A DNA stretch of 64,000 bases. Source: Blasia pusilla. Its lineage: Eukaryota; Marchantiophyta; Marchantiopsida; Blasiales. Positions 50,164 to 59,836 of this stretch are shown here, in pieces (position 1 is the stretch's first letter; every line of letters begins with the position of its first letter). The stretch lies in the NCBI GenBank assembly GCA_050084515.1, contig CM114271.1, forward strand, positions 50,034,001 through 50,098,000, in the 5' to 3' direction. The position numbers were made by a program, and so were the translations under genes. The notes beneath the pieces were generated by a model, which saw only the letters and a list, made by a program, of their open reading frames with translations, was not told the origin of the DNA and did no database searches.

Positions 50164-51893
50164 AGTGAGGTCACGATGGAGACTTGGGAGCCTGTGATAG
50201 GTCTCAAGTTGATAGGAGGAGAGCGACGGCGAGTTCATAGGTTTACGAGAGAGGGCATGTCGGTTGTTTTGCTTTGAGATGAGAGACTTGGGTACGCTGA
50301 AGGGTCCTGGGATACGGATTGAGTTGGCTAGTGATACGCCGATCTTTCGTCGACCCTCTGGTATTCTGATATGGAACGAGCCTTGATTGAGCAGGAGTCA
50401 AGACTTGTTGGAGGCGGGACTTGTGGAGTTGTCACATGGGGAGTATGCATCCGCCACAGTCATGCCGGCGAAGAAGGATATGTATGGCAATTGGACGGAT
50501 AGGCGGATGTGTGGAGATTACCGTCCTATCAACCGATGACGAGGTCGATCGGTATGCCATGCCTACTCTGAGGAGATCTTTGATGCGGTAGGGCATGCAA
50601 AGATCTTCAGACTTTAGATCTCCGTGCTAGCTATCATCGCTTCCTATCAGGTTGGAGGATAGGGAGAAGACAAGATTCGGGGATAGATCGGTTGGGAGAG
50701 ATTGCTTGTATCAATGGCGGTTCTTACCATTTGGGTTGAAGAACGCGCCTGCGGAGTTTCAGAGAGTGATAGATAGGATTTTGGCTGGCTTGGATTTTGT
50801 ACGATGTTACATAGATGATATTCTTATCTTCAGTTCCACGGTTGAGGAGCATGGGCGACACTTGGAGAAGGTGTTTCGGCGATTGCAGTTACATGGACTG
50901 AAGTTACATCCAAGCAAGTGCAGATTCTTTCAGGAGCAGATTGAGTACTTGGGACACACCATATACCCGAGTGGGTTAGGCGTTCAGCAGACGAAGGTAG
51001 AGGCTATTGCGCAGATTCCACGCCCTACAGATGTGAGTCGAGTCCAAGTATTTCTTGGACTGGCGAACTTCTATCGACGGTATGTCAAGGGTTTTAGTGC
51101 GATCGCAAAGTCTTTGACCTTGTTGACGAAACTTGATCAGGTGTGGTTGTGGGGAGATGATCAGGAGCGAGCATTTCAGGAGCTCAAGGACAGGTTGACG
51201 TCCTCACCCATTTTACAGAGACTGGTTAGGGGTCGCCCATTCCAGTTACATACGGATTGGAGCATGTTGGGTCTAGGAGCAGTGCTTACTCAGAGGGATG
51301 ACGAGGAGAGGGAGTTCGTTGTGGCTTACGCGAGTCCATCGAACAACATTGCAGAGGCGAAGTACAGCTCCTATGAGGGAGAGTGCTTGGCTGCAGTGTG
51401 GGCCGTGGCATATTTTAGGTGCTATTTATTTGGCAACCCTTTCACACTTATCACTGATCATCAGCCGTTGAAGTGGTTGATGGAGTCCGACAAGCTTACG
51501 GGAAAGCTTGCCAAGTGGGCTCTATTACTACAGGAGTATGAGTTTGAGGTGGTTCATAGGCCAGGTCGGCTGAACCAGGATGCGGATGGGTTGAGTGGTA
51601 ACCCATGTCCGAGTCAGAGAGACGTCACGGGAGCTCGATGGCACGGAGAGAGTGATGAGGAGATGGTGCCCGGTTGGCATGCATCTGCCTATCTTTGTTG
51701 GTTGACTATGGTAGGTCAGCCACAGGTGATGACTCCAGTGGTGGGGTTGGATGATGAGTCTTTGGATCCGGAGGTTAGTGAGAAGGCGACAGGTGGTCGT
51801 GATATCCATGACGACGTGGAGGTTGTGGACTTCTTGCGCACTGGCGTCATTGCGAGTACAGTGAGTGCTAGGGAGCGGGATCGGATCCTATAG
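50164..51893 (+). pseudogene. Reverse transcriptase and RNase H of Ty3 copy 3
   Basis: The N-terminal RT part (50176-50650) is frameshifted. From 50652 a 413-residue open frame holds LYQWRFLPFGLKNAPAEFQR, CYIDDILIFSSTVEEHGRHL (YIDD), FLGLANFYRRYVKGFSAIAK, LHTDWSMLGLGAVLTQRDDE, YSSYEGECLAAVWAVAYFRC and TDHQPLKWLMESDKLTGKLA. These are Ty3-type RT, connection and RNase H domains with the RNase H acidic residues in place. The frame ends at a TAG (51891-51893), before the integrase. Confidence 0.88.
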
Positions 51894-52909
51894 AGAGCCA
51901 AGAGGTTCAGGTGGGAGGGGACTCACATTTTGCGGGTATGGGGAGATGGTAGGATACGAGTGGTACCTCATCCTTCCCAGCGAGCACGTGTAGTGCAACA
52001 TGCCCATGAGGAGTTGGGACATTTCGGAGTAAAGCGTACTTACAACTTACTCCAGGTTCAGTATTGGTGGCACGGCATGCATACTGGGGTACAGCAGTTT
52101 GTGGCCAGATGTATGGTATGTGACAGAGTGCGAGCATCCTTCAATGCTCCCACTCCGCAGTTACATCCTTTGCCGATTATGGGTTTAGGTTATCGGTGGC
52201 GGGACCTTTGCCATTGACAGGGCGTCATCATAGGTACGTGTTGGTCATGGTGGAGCATTTCTCCAAGTGGATAGAGTTGGTGGCACTACCAGAAAAGGTG
52301 AGCAAGGGAACAACTTATGCGTTTCTAGATTGTGTGCTTAGTCATTTTGGTGCACCGGCGGAGGTGTTGACTGACCACGGTACCAAGTTCAGGGGAGAGT
52401 TTTAGGCCTTGTGTGATCAGGCGCTGATAGATCACCGCACCACGTCCAGGGATCATCCTGAGGCGGATGGATTGGCGGAGAGAGTGGTACAGACGGTGAA
52501 GAGAGGATTTCGCAAGTATGGCTTGCAGCGGGGACAATTGAGGGAGTGGGACCTACAGTTGCCATGGTTGGCTATGGGTTATCGCTTTAGTCGGCATGCA
52601 TCCTTGGCGTCATTTTCACCGTACTTTTTGCTCTTTGGGAGAGAGCTAGATTTACGTGCAGCAATTCGACGTGACATGGCGGAGATGTTAGATCTTGATG
52701 ATCCAGATGTGTGGGTGCAAGCATGTTCTCAGAGGGCAGAAGTTTTTCGTAGAGTTATGCCTATGGCCTTTGAGAACTTAGCTATTGCCCAGCATAGAGA
52801 TACATTGAGGTACGCGACCATTCGTGGAGGAGGTTATCGTCCAGGGATTAGGAGGTTTCATCCTGGAGATTATATATATTTACAAAGCGGCACCCACGAC
52901 GCTAGATAA
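51894..52909 (+). pseudogene. Integrase of Ty3 copy 3
   Basis: The zinc domain HAHEELGHFGVKRTYNLL...CMVCDR ends at a frameshift near 52195. The core continues with FSKWIELVALPEKV, VLTDHGTKFRGEF, a TAG at 52403 (CAG in copy 2), then HPEADGLAERVVQTVKRGFR and FGRELDLRAAIRRDMAEM. The catalytic Asp and Glu of the D,D(35)E triad are visible in the second part. The first Asp lies at the frameshift. Confidence 0.85.
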
Positions 52910-52929
52910 ACATGCAGGCGCACGATCCC

Positions 52930-53221
52930 ACGTGTGCGCGAGGTATTACCGACCGGAGTCCTCATGTTGGAGGGGCGAGATGGTATGGTTTGGAAGGATC
53001 ATGTGCGCAATTGTGCGCCATGTCATCTTCCGAACGTAGATGGGATAAATGAATCCAAGCTTGGCGTGGTACTGCAGCTTGAGGTGTATGTTGTGCGATC
53101 TGCGAGGGGTGCGGCCACCATGTTGGTATGTGATGGTTGTTCTCGAGGGTGGCATATGTCATGTCGACCCCACTCTTGATGTGGTTCCCACGGGGACGAT
53201 GGATGTCCGAGATGTGTATAG
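52930..53221 (+). pseudogene. PHD-type zinc finger at the C-terminus of Ty3 copy 3 pol
   Basis: MLVCDGCSRGWHMSC keeps four zinc ligands of a PHD finger (C-x2-C, H-x2-C). A one-base shift follows, then GCPRCV and a TAG at 53219, the last Cys pair. The first Cys pair, expected about 12 residues before CDGC, is degraded in both copies. It follows the integrase tail MVWKDHVRNCAPCHLPN. The two copies together support a finger in the ancestral element. Confidence 0.65.
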
Positions 53222-53287
53222 GGTAGTAGGTCATGTCAGAGAGATGTGATATTTTCTATCTGGAGTTAGGGGGATCCAACTGCCAGC

Positions 53288-53435
53288 TAGGGGGGCGGTT
53301 GTGTGATCTCCATGTATATGTATGAGTTCATTTTTGTACATGTGTGGATCGACCCGTGTGTGGGGAAGATCGGTGTTGTGTGGTGTAGATGTGACCAGCG
53401 ATGTATGTTGTGTAGCGATATGTATGCGCACGACA
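53288..53435 (+). other. Purine tract and 3' terminal segment (A) of Ty3 copy 3
   Basis: CTAGGGGGGCGGTTG begins the segment; such a purine run normally primes plus-strand DNA synthesis just upstream of a 3' LTR. Here only 140 bp follow before the element ends at GCGCACGACA and the AGGC duplication. No copy of the 5' segment (TGTCACATC...) follows the purine tract. Counterparts are 3986-4131 and 4621-4767 in copy 1 and about 40471-40606 in copy 2. Confidence 0.75.
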
Positions 53436-53542
53436 AGGCTCCAATCAAACAGCATGCGACGAGCACTTAGCTCATGTATAAAACTCTTCACATGGCTGTG
53501 ACCAATCAATTCTGCTCAGCAGAATTGCTGAAATAAACTTCA
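53436..53542 (+). repeat. 5' LTR of the copia element, part 2
   Basis: AGGCTCCAATCAAACAGCAT through GCTGAAATAAACTTCA matches 58193-58295 of the 3' LTR with few changes. It includes a TATA-like TGTATAAAACTC near 53484. Together with 44239-44353 it rebuilds the 5' LTR. Confidence 0.92.
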
Positions 53543-53554
53543 TGGTATCAGAGC
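53543..53554 (+). other. Primer binding site of the copia element
   Basis: TGGTATCAGAGC directly abuts the LTR end. It is the standard plant retrotransposon primer site, complementary to the 3' end of initiator methionine tRNA. Confidence 0.92.
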
Positions 53555-53990
53555 AGGTTTCATGTGAGATTTCTAACAATTTCTTACAAACTGAAACTCG
53601 TGCATATTACGCGTGAGATCTCTAGCAATTTCTCACAAGCTAAAACTGCACCTAAGCAATTTACGAGAGCTACTTCCCACTCCGAGTGAGATTGGTACTC
53701 ATATACAGAGAGAATAGGATAGGCAAAACTCTGTACCCTTTTGACAGGGACAGTAAGCATACTCCCAATAGAGGTACTCATATACAGTGAAAATAGGACA
53801 GAACTTTGAATAGAAAACATGAGCATGCAAGTGAAGAGAAGTGTGTACCCTGTTTGTACCTTATTTTTCTTTTTTCACGGGGACAAATATCAAGCTGAAA
53901 GAAGAGGAAGAAGACTAGCAATCAGAAGTCGATCATATGCAGGCAAGGAAGACCAGCATGATCAAAGCGAGCACCTATCAAGATCAAAGA

Positions 53991-54835
53991 TGACGAGCCT
54001 TACCGGAAACATATTGAGTGAGAACCACAAGCTTGATGAGAGCAATTACGGAACTGGGCGATACAGGATGAAGGCCATTCTGATGGCATCTGATCTTTAC
54101 GATATAGTTGATGGCAGAGAAGAGAAGACCTCGAATATGGATGCTCAAGCCACGAAAGACTTCGAGAAGAGAGATCGAAAGGCCCTTGGAATTCTGATGA
54201 TGTCAACGAGAGATTCTCAAATCCCTCATTTCAAACATATAGAGACTTCCAAGGAAGCTTGGACTACACTTGAAGCGATTCATGCTAGCACAAGCATGAC
54301 CAGAAAACTGGCATTGTAGAGGCGAATTTACTCAATGAAGATGAGCTCGACCTCGACTATATATTCACACCTCAGCATTATGAAAGAGCTAAGAGATGAT
54401 TTGGAAGAAGTTAAGGTCTTAATTGTTGATGAAACCATGGTAGCCACTATGATGAATAGTGTGTCCCAAGACTCCTACGGGGACTTCATAAACTCTCTAG
54501 CCGTGAGAGAAAAGATGCCTACTTTTTCTAAACTATGCACACTCCTACTTGACGAAGAAAGGAGATGCAACCCAAGAAGGACAAGAATCGGGACCTAGCG
54601 CTCTATTCAGCCAGAAGAAGGAAACATTCCCTCGTCAATATGAAGAAAGGCGATCACAAGAGCGCAACACATCCGGACCAAAGGCGCAAACCTTCCGCAC
54701 CACCGAGAAAAAGTTCAATGGTAAGACCTATAGCACTACCAGCAAGAAGGAGTGCACAATATGCGGTAAGATCGGCCATGACTCCAATCAATGTTGGTAC
54801 AGGAATGATCGCCACAATCGATCAATGAGACCACA
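53991..54835 (+). pseudogene. gag region of the copia element
   Basis: MTSLTGNILSENHKLDESNY opens a UBN2/gag-like sequence (YRMKAILMASDLYDIVDG; SKEAWTTLEAIHAS). A TAG at 54317 interrupts it. It continues as MKMSSTSTIYSHLSIMKELR, then frameshifts near 54580. The zinc knuckle CTICGKIGHDSNQCW is at about 54752-54796. It is defective. Confidence 0.85.
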
Positions 54836-54939
54836 AGAAAAGCAGCGAAGCTTCCTCGCTGAGAATGGGAGAACCAATCGAGCACTCACACCAGAAAGTG
54901 AAGATGATGCACGAGGACTTATCTCGGCATTGGTTACCA

Positions 54940-55290
54940 CAAACCAAGTGGACAAGTGGTTCATTGATAGCGGCGCCAGCAACCACATGATAAAAAATAA
55001 AGGTTAGTTCATATCTTACAAACCTTTGATGAATGGACCTGAAGTATCAATGGGAGACGGCTCCATTCACTCTGCGATTGGGGAAGGAGATGTGCAAGTG
55101 ACATTGCCCTCGGGTGAAGATTATACAATCAAGGATGTGTGGCATATTCCAACTTTAACACACAACCTTATCTCCATCGGCCAGATCACCGAAAGAGAGA
55201 ATATGAAGGTTGTTTTTGATTCCAAAGGATGCAAGTTCTTACGAGAGGCCGACAATTCTGTGGCTGCCCAAGGAGTAAGGTATGGATGAC
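54940..55290 (+). pseudogene. Protease region of the copia element
   Basis: KWFIDSGASNHMIKNKG carries the DSGA motif of the copia protease. A TAG follows at about 55003. The frame resumes as MNGPEVSMGDGSIHSAIGEG through HNLISIGQITERENMKVVFD, ending at a TGA near 55287 before the integrase frame. Confidence 0.85.
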
Positions 55291-55322
55291 TATTTAAACT
55301 TCTTAGCAAGCCGAGCCCTCAA

Positions 55323-57812
55323 ATGTTTGCAAGACCTTCAAACCAACTACAAGTTTGGCATGAAAGACTTGGGCACTTTAACACGAAGAGCCTCAAGTTG
55401 TTAAGCAAAGAAAATATGGTTGGAGGGTTACCTAAATTAAGTGGAGAAATATCCACTTGTGACACTTGCTTACGAGGCAAGCAATCGAGGCAAAAGTTTG
55501 ACAAACATACCCTCTCAAAGGCTCCAGCTCCCCTCCACCTAGTCCACATCGACCTTGGAGGACCAATTCAAACGGCTTCACTATCGGGGGCAAGGTACTA
55601 CATGCTATTAGTTGATGACCATTCAAGATTTATGTGGGTTTATTTCCTACAACAAAAATCCAATACATTAGGTATACTCAAGAAATTTCTTACATTGATG
55701 AGAACTCAATCTACTACAACAGTGGGATCCTTGCATCTACACCTTGGCCAGCCGCCCTCAAAGGTGAAGGTGATACGAATGGATAGGGGAGGTGAATTCA
55801 TGGGGAAAGAATTTGAGACCTTTTGTTGCGATCATGGCATCCGTCATCAACTTACTACGGCCTACACCCCACAACAAAATGGTATTGTTGAGAGGAGGAA
55901 TCAAACGGTAGTTGAGATGGCAAGGTGCATGTTGAAGGGGCGAAATCTCCCCAACTATCTCTGGGCAGAGGCCATAAACACGGCCATCTACATCCTCAAC
56001 AAGTGCCCAACAAGGGCTTTGGAGGAGAAAATGCCTGAAGAAGTCTTCACTAGCATCAAACCCGATGTCTCACACCTTCGAATCTTTGGGTGTGGAGCTT
56101 ATGCACATATACCAAAAGAATTGAGGAGAAAACTTGATGATAAAAGTGTGAGATGCATATTTATTGGCTATGGCACTAGAGAGAAAACTTACAAGCTCTT
56201 CTCCTTGGAGCACCAAAAGGTGTTTATGAGCTGTGACGTCATATTTGATGAAGACACTCCCCACTCCGAAGAGAATCAATCAAACGACCGAGAGTGGCCT
56301 CAAACCTCCCCGAATGAGGAGTTAGAAAATGAATCTCAGAAGGATACACCATCCTCAGGGCCCACAGCTCATGTTGATCCACCACCAACACTTGGTGAAA
56401 GAGATCAAGGATTGGACGATATGGAGTCCACACTTGCACTACCACCTCCACGAAGGTCAAGTCGACTACGCCAACTTCCTTCCAACTTACGAGAGGATTA
56501 CTTTTTACACATGGCTTTCTTTCTAAGTCATACACCATTTCAGCAAGCTCCCATTAAGCCTCAATCATTCCAAGAGGCATGCACTAATCCATATTGGCAA
56601 CATGCAATGACCGAGGAGTACAATGCCATAGTTGCCAACCGAACATGGGACCTGGTCCGTCTCCCATCAGGGAAGACTGCTATCCCTACAAAGTGGGTTT
56701 ATAAGTGTAAGTATAGCGCTGATGGTTCGTTGTCTAGGTACAAGGCAAGGCTAGTAGCAAAAGGCTTTCGACAACGCCAAGGCATTGATTATGATGAGAC
56801 ATATGCATCAGTTGCAAAAATGACCACGATTCGAGTGATCATATCTCTTGCAGTCATGTTTGATTGGCCCCTATTGCAAATGGATGTTCAAAATGCCTTC
56901 TTAAATGGCACTTTGGAAGAAGAGGTATATCTACAACAACCTCAAGGCTTTATTGCTCCTGGAACTGAAGACCTTGTTTGCAAGATGCGGAAAGCTCTTT
57001 ATGGCCTGCTGCAAGCAAATCGAATATGGAATCAAACCTTTGACTCGACTATGTTAAACAAACTTGGATTTGCAAAGAGTAAACACGACCCGAACCTTTA
57101 TCTCAAGATCTCTACTTACGGGATTGTCATTGTGATCTTATATGTGGATGACTTGATCATTACTGGAGATGATGTACAAGGGATACGTGATCTTAAAGAA
57201 GGACTCTCCTCTTCACTCAAAATGAAAGATCTTGGGAGTTTACACTTCTGCCTAGGACTTGAAGTAAAGCGAGGGCCAAAAATGACCTTCTTGACTCAAG
57301 AAAGGCATATAGCTATCTTGCTTCAAACTTTTGGCCTAGAGGATTGCAAATCAACGCCCACTCCGACGAATATAGAGAGACTTACTTATAATGATCAAGA
57401 GGAGAAGGTGGACTTGAAAGAGTACCAAAAATTGGTGGGGTCACTTATCTATATCAACAATTCCCGACCAGATATTACATATGCAGTAAGCCAAATCAGC
57501 CGACATATGGCTGATCCCCGAAAGTCTCACCTTATTGCAACAAAGAGGGTGGCAAGGTATCTAAAGGGTACAAACACATTTGGGCTTGCCTACGATAGAG
57601 GAATCCAACAAGCTCCGATAATCTTGGGATTCTCAGATGCTGATTATGCAGGTTGTCCAATAACTCGCAAATCAACTTCAGAATATTTCTTCTCCTTTGG
57701 AAGTGCGGCTGTGAGCTTCTCATCAAAGAAGCAAGCCTCAATTTCTCTATCTTCCACGGAGGCAGAATACCGTGGATTGACAAAATGCCACAACGGAAGC
57801 CATATGGCTTAG
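55323..57812 (+). CDS. Integrase-RT-RNase H polyprotein of the copia element
   Basis: An 829-codon frame. The GAG-pre-integrase segment is WHERLGHFNTKSLKLLSKEN...CDTCLRGKQ. The integrase core is HIDLGGPIQTAS, VIRMDRGGEFMGKEFE and YTPQQNGIVERRNQTVVEMA (D, D, E). RT follows with PTKWVYKCKYSADGSLSRYK, QMDVQNAFLNGTLEEEVYLQ and YVDDLIITGDD (YVDD). RNase H is SDADYAGCPITRKSTSEYFF and SSTEAEYRGLT. Integrase before RT marks Ty1/copia. The frame ends early at a frameshift. Homology continues to about 58092 (ILGDNISSIYLSRNPLFHSR, HIEVQHHFV, VADIFTKGLPTAKF). Confidence 0.93.
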   Translation: MFARPSNQLQVWHERLGHFNTKSLKLLSKENMVGGLPKLSGEISTCDTCLRGKQSRQKFDKHTLSKAPAPLHLVHIDLGGPIQTASLSGARYYMLLVDDHSRFMWVYFLQQKSNTLGILKKFLTLMRTQSTTTVGSLHLHLGQPPSKVKVIRMDRGGEFMGKEFETFCCDHGIRHQLTTAYTPQQNGIVERRNQTVVEMARCMLKGRNLPNYLWAEAINTAIYILNKCPTRALEEKMPEEVFTSIKPDVSHLRIFGCGAYAHIPKELRRKLDDKSVRCIFIGYGTREKTYKLFSLEHQKVFMSCDVIFDEDTPHSEENQSNDREWPQTSPNEELENESQKDTPSSGPTAHVDPPPTLGERDQGLDDMESTLALPPPRRSSRLRQLPSNLREDYFLHMAFFLSHTPFQQAPIKPQSFQEACTNPYWQHAMTEEYNAIVANRTWDLVRLPSGKTAIPTKWVYKCKYSADGSLSRYKARLVAKGFRQRQGIDYDETYASVAKMTTIRVIISLAVMFDWPLLQMDVQNAFLNGTLEEEVYLQQPQGFIAPGTEDLVCKMRKALYGLLQANRIWNQTFDSTMLNKLGFAKSKHDPNLYLKISTYGIVIVILYVDDLIITGDDVQGIRDLKEGLSSSLKMKDLGSLHFCLGLEVKRGPKMTFLTQERHIAILLQTFGLEDCKSTPTPTNIERLTYNDQEEKVDLKEYQKLVGSLIYINNSRPDITYAVSQISRHMADPRKSHLIATKRVARYLKGTNTFGLAYDRGIQQAPIILGFSDADYAGCPITRKSTSEYFFSFGSAAVSFSSKKQASISLSSTEAEYRGLTKCHNGSHMA

Positions 57813-58092
57813 AGGACTATTGGCTGAACTTCGATTTACCCAATCTGATCCTACTGTAATCTTGGGAGATAACATTAGTTCTATTTATTTGTCCAGAAAT
57901 CCACTCTTCCATTCACGAACCAAACATATCGAAGTGCAGCATCACTTTGTTTGAGAAAAGGTATTGAGTGGGGACATCAATGTTGTGTGGTGTCCGGGAG
58001 ACGAACAGGTTGCTGACATCTTCACCAAAGGCCTTCCTACTGCTAAGTTTGAAAGATTTAGATCACTTCTTGGTGTTTTAGATTCTGTGTAA
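57813..58092 (+). pseudogene. Frameshifted end of the copia RNase H
   Basis: The sequence encodes LAELRFTQSDPTVILGDNIS, HSRTKHIEVQHHFV, a TGA at about 57952, then VWCPGDEQVADIFTKGLPTA and VLDSV with a stop. These are the conserved final motifs of copia RNase H, out of frame with the 829-codon ORF. The purine tract TTTAGGGAGGA follows, just before the 3' LTR. Confidence 0.85.
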
Positions 58093-58132
58093 AAACATAT
58101 GTGTTCAAAGAGGATGTTCCGTTTAGGGAGGA

Positions 58133-58295
58133 TGTTGGAATGTGTAAACGAAACAAAGAGGCTTCAACGTAAACGCTGCATAGACGAGTCAGGCTCCAAT
58201 CAAACAGCATGCGACGAGCACTTAGTTCATATAAAACTCTTCACATGGCTGTGACCAATCAATTCCGCTCAGCAGAATTGCTGAAATAAGCTTCA
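58133..58295 (+). repeat. 3' LTR of the copia element
   Basis: 163 bp, TGTTGG...CTTCA, preceded by the purine tract. It contains AGTCAGGCTCCAATC, the empty version of the site where Ty3 copy 3 inserted in the 5' LTR. Confidence 0.93.
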
Positions 58296-58300
58296 TATCC

Positions 58301-58373
58301 CAAGATGTCGTTACGCCCCTGCACAATTTCTGATGGATCTGTATTTTGGTATCATAAAATTACCCTGCACCCT
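58301..58373 (+). pseudogene. Right half of the split host exon
   Basis: Reads KMSLRPCTISDGSVFWYHKI then TLHP and ends at the donor CCT/GTAAGT. It is in frame with 44202-44238 once the insertion and one target duplication are removed. The protein is not recognised. Confidence 0.5.
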
Positions 58374-59749
58374 GTAAGTCGTCACAGAGAGCAACAGGCA
58401 TTTTTTTATGCAGTTACGAAGAATCGAAAAAAACTGGCAATATACCAGGCTACTGGCAAAGGTGAGCCTGTAGTGGGAAAAACATTCAGGCTGAGCAAGT
58501 TTCCAGCTCGTCAGACGTTAATTAAACTGAGTGGCATTCTTGGATCATAGATGGGAAAGGGACCCTTGGGTAGACGCTAGGAGCAAAGACATCACATGTG
58601 TCGATGGACATCCTACTTTCAAATTGGAAGAAGATCTAGATAAAAACCGTTCTAGAAAGCAGCAGTAGAGGCGTCGGGTGTCCATTCACCTTTTTAATGA
58701 TCAAATCTAGGAGGATTGACGAAAACACGTGCACTAAGACGATCAAGTCTCATATGTCTCCACATGCTAGAATCAATCAAAGGTGGGAAATGTCTCCACC
58801 TGCTCGAATCGAGTGGTAGGAGAATTGAAAGAAAAGTGGCACCATGTCATGTACACACGACGAAAACTCCACACTACTCAAGACCAAATTAATTCGAACC
58901 ATATGGGGCTACCGGAGGTTATGATAGTCATGCGAGAACAACTGTTTTCTATCTTTCTATTAACTTAGAAACAATAATTTCACTCAATTACACGTCTTCA
59001 CCAAATTGGAAGGAAAAGAAAAATAGAGCAATTGTGGTTGAAGTTTTGTTGCAAGTGCTTTCTAAGTTATTTTCAAATCCACTTAAACTCATGAGTTCTG
59101 AGTTTAACGAGTCGATTGTGTCTGCGATGCCCAGTATTGGTATTTTGGAAGACGCACTTGCGAATCTAAACCGAGGTGTTAACGGGGTTTTTTGGAATGA
59201 ACGCTCGGAGTTGGGAACGATCATATGAATTGCTTGCAAACGGTGGACTCGCAAAACTGGATCTGAACTTGCAGCCTAGTCTCCATGTGAGTTTTAATTT
59301 TTTTAAACACTCAAAAAATTGGCCCTCTCATCCGGGATGGAAAATGTCACTCCTTACATTTCTAAACCTACTGATGCATCGGCTAAATGCATGTTGTTTG
59401 GATGGAGAAGGGCTGAAAGTTGGAGAAAGAATTGTAGAAACTAGCTTCAGGACCATTATCTTTTTAGCTGTAATCTATATTATTTTGTAATGTATTTGTC
59501 CTTTCCGATACTCCTTCCGAACACATGCTTGAAAATAAATAATCTCCTTAATGTTGAATAGCCATGATGCTCATTAACCCGGCTGAAATTTCTTGAGTCT
59601 TACAAGGATACGTAAGCTAGGATAGATCACATCGATTAGAGGGCATTGTTCGACCCCTTTGATTATGCTTTCTCATTTTGGACTTTTGTACATGATTTTG
59701 CGAGTCCAAAGATCTCCTACTTTCTTTTGCTTTCTTTTTCTTTTTCCAG
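58374..59749. other. Downstream part of the disrupted gene or intergenic DNA
   Basis: Short frames such as LSKLFSNPLKLMSSEFNESI (59034-59228) look protein-like but are not bounded by clear splice sites. Nothing is identified. Confidence 0.3.
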
Positions 59750-59836
59750 CGATCCAACGTCTATTGCACTTCCAGCGCCTGAAACTGTGAGGCCTGCTGG
59801 AGTTGCCAAAGATGATCACGTTGCGATGCGGAACTT
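59750..59836 (+). CDS. Candidate 87-nt exon of an unidentified gene
   Basis: A long pyrimidine tract ending TTTTTCCAG precedes 59750 and the donor CTT/GTAAGTAAG follows 59836. The exon is exactly 29 codons; one frame reads DPTSIALPAPETVRPAGVAK then DDHVAMRNL. Splice signals are strong, but no family is recognised. It may belong to the gene split by the copia element or to another gene. A further frame at 60158-60430 (SSRLMRASQAALSLRKHARQ) could be a later exon. Confidence 0.4.

Larger units (their letters stand above)
44354..53435 (+). mobile_element. Ty3-type DNMT element, copy 3, nested in the copia 5' LTR
   Basis: Starts TGTCACATC at 44354 and ends GCGCACGACA at 53435. AGGC is duplicated at 44350-44353 and 53436-53439. 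The uninterrupted 3' LTR of the copia element shows the empty site (GAGTCAGGCTCCAATC), which fixes both ends. Length is 9082 bp. Order: promoter-like leader, gag, two zinc knuckles, protease, methyltransferase, RT-RNase H, integrase, PHD-type finger, purine tract and 146-bp tail. No long terminal direct repeat is present. Frameshifts occur mainly between protease and RT; the RT-RNase H part is a long open frame. Confidence 0.9.
44239..58295 (+). mobile_element. Ty1/copia LTR retrotransposon with a nested Ty3 insertion
   Basis: LTRs start TGTTGGAATGTG and end CTTCA. The 3' LTR is 58133-58295. The 5' LTR is split into 44239-44353 and 53436-53542 by Ty3 copy 3. Flanks TATCG (44234-44238) and TATCC (58296-58300) fit a 5-bp target duplication with one change. 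Without the insert the element is about 5 kb, a normal copia size. Integrase precedes RT in the polyprotein, which is diagnostic for Ty1/copia. Stops and frameshifts make it defective. Confidence 0.93.
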
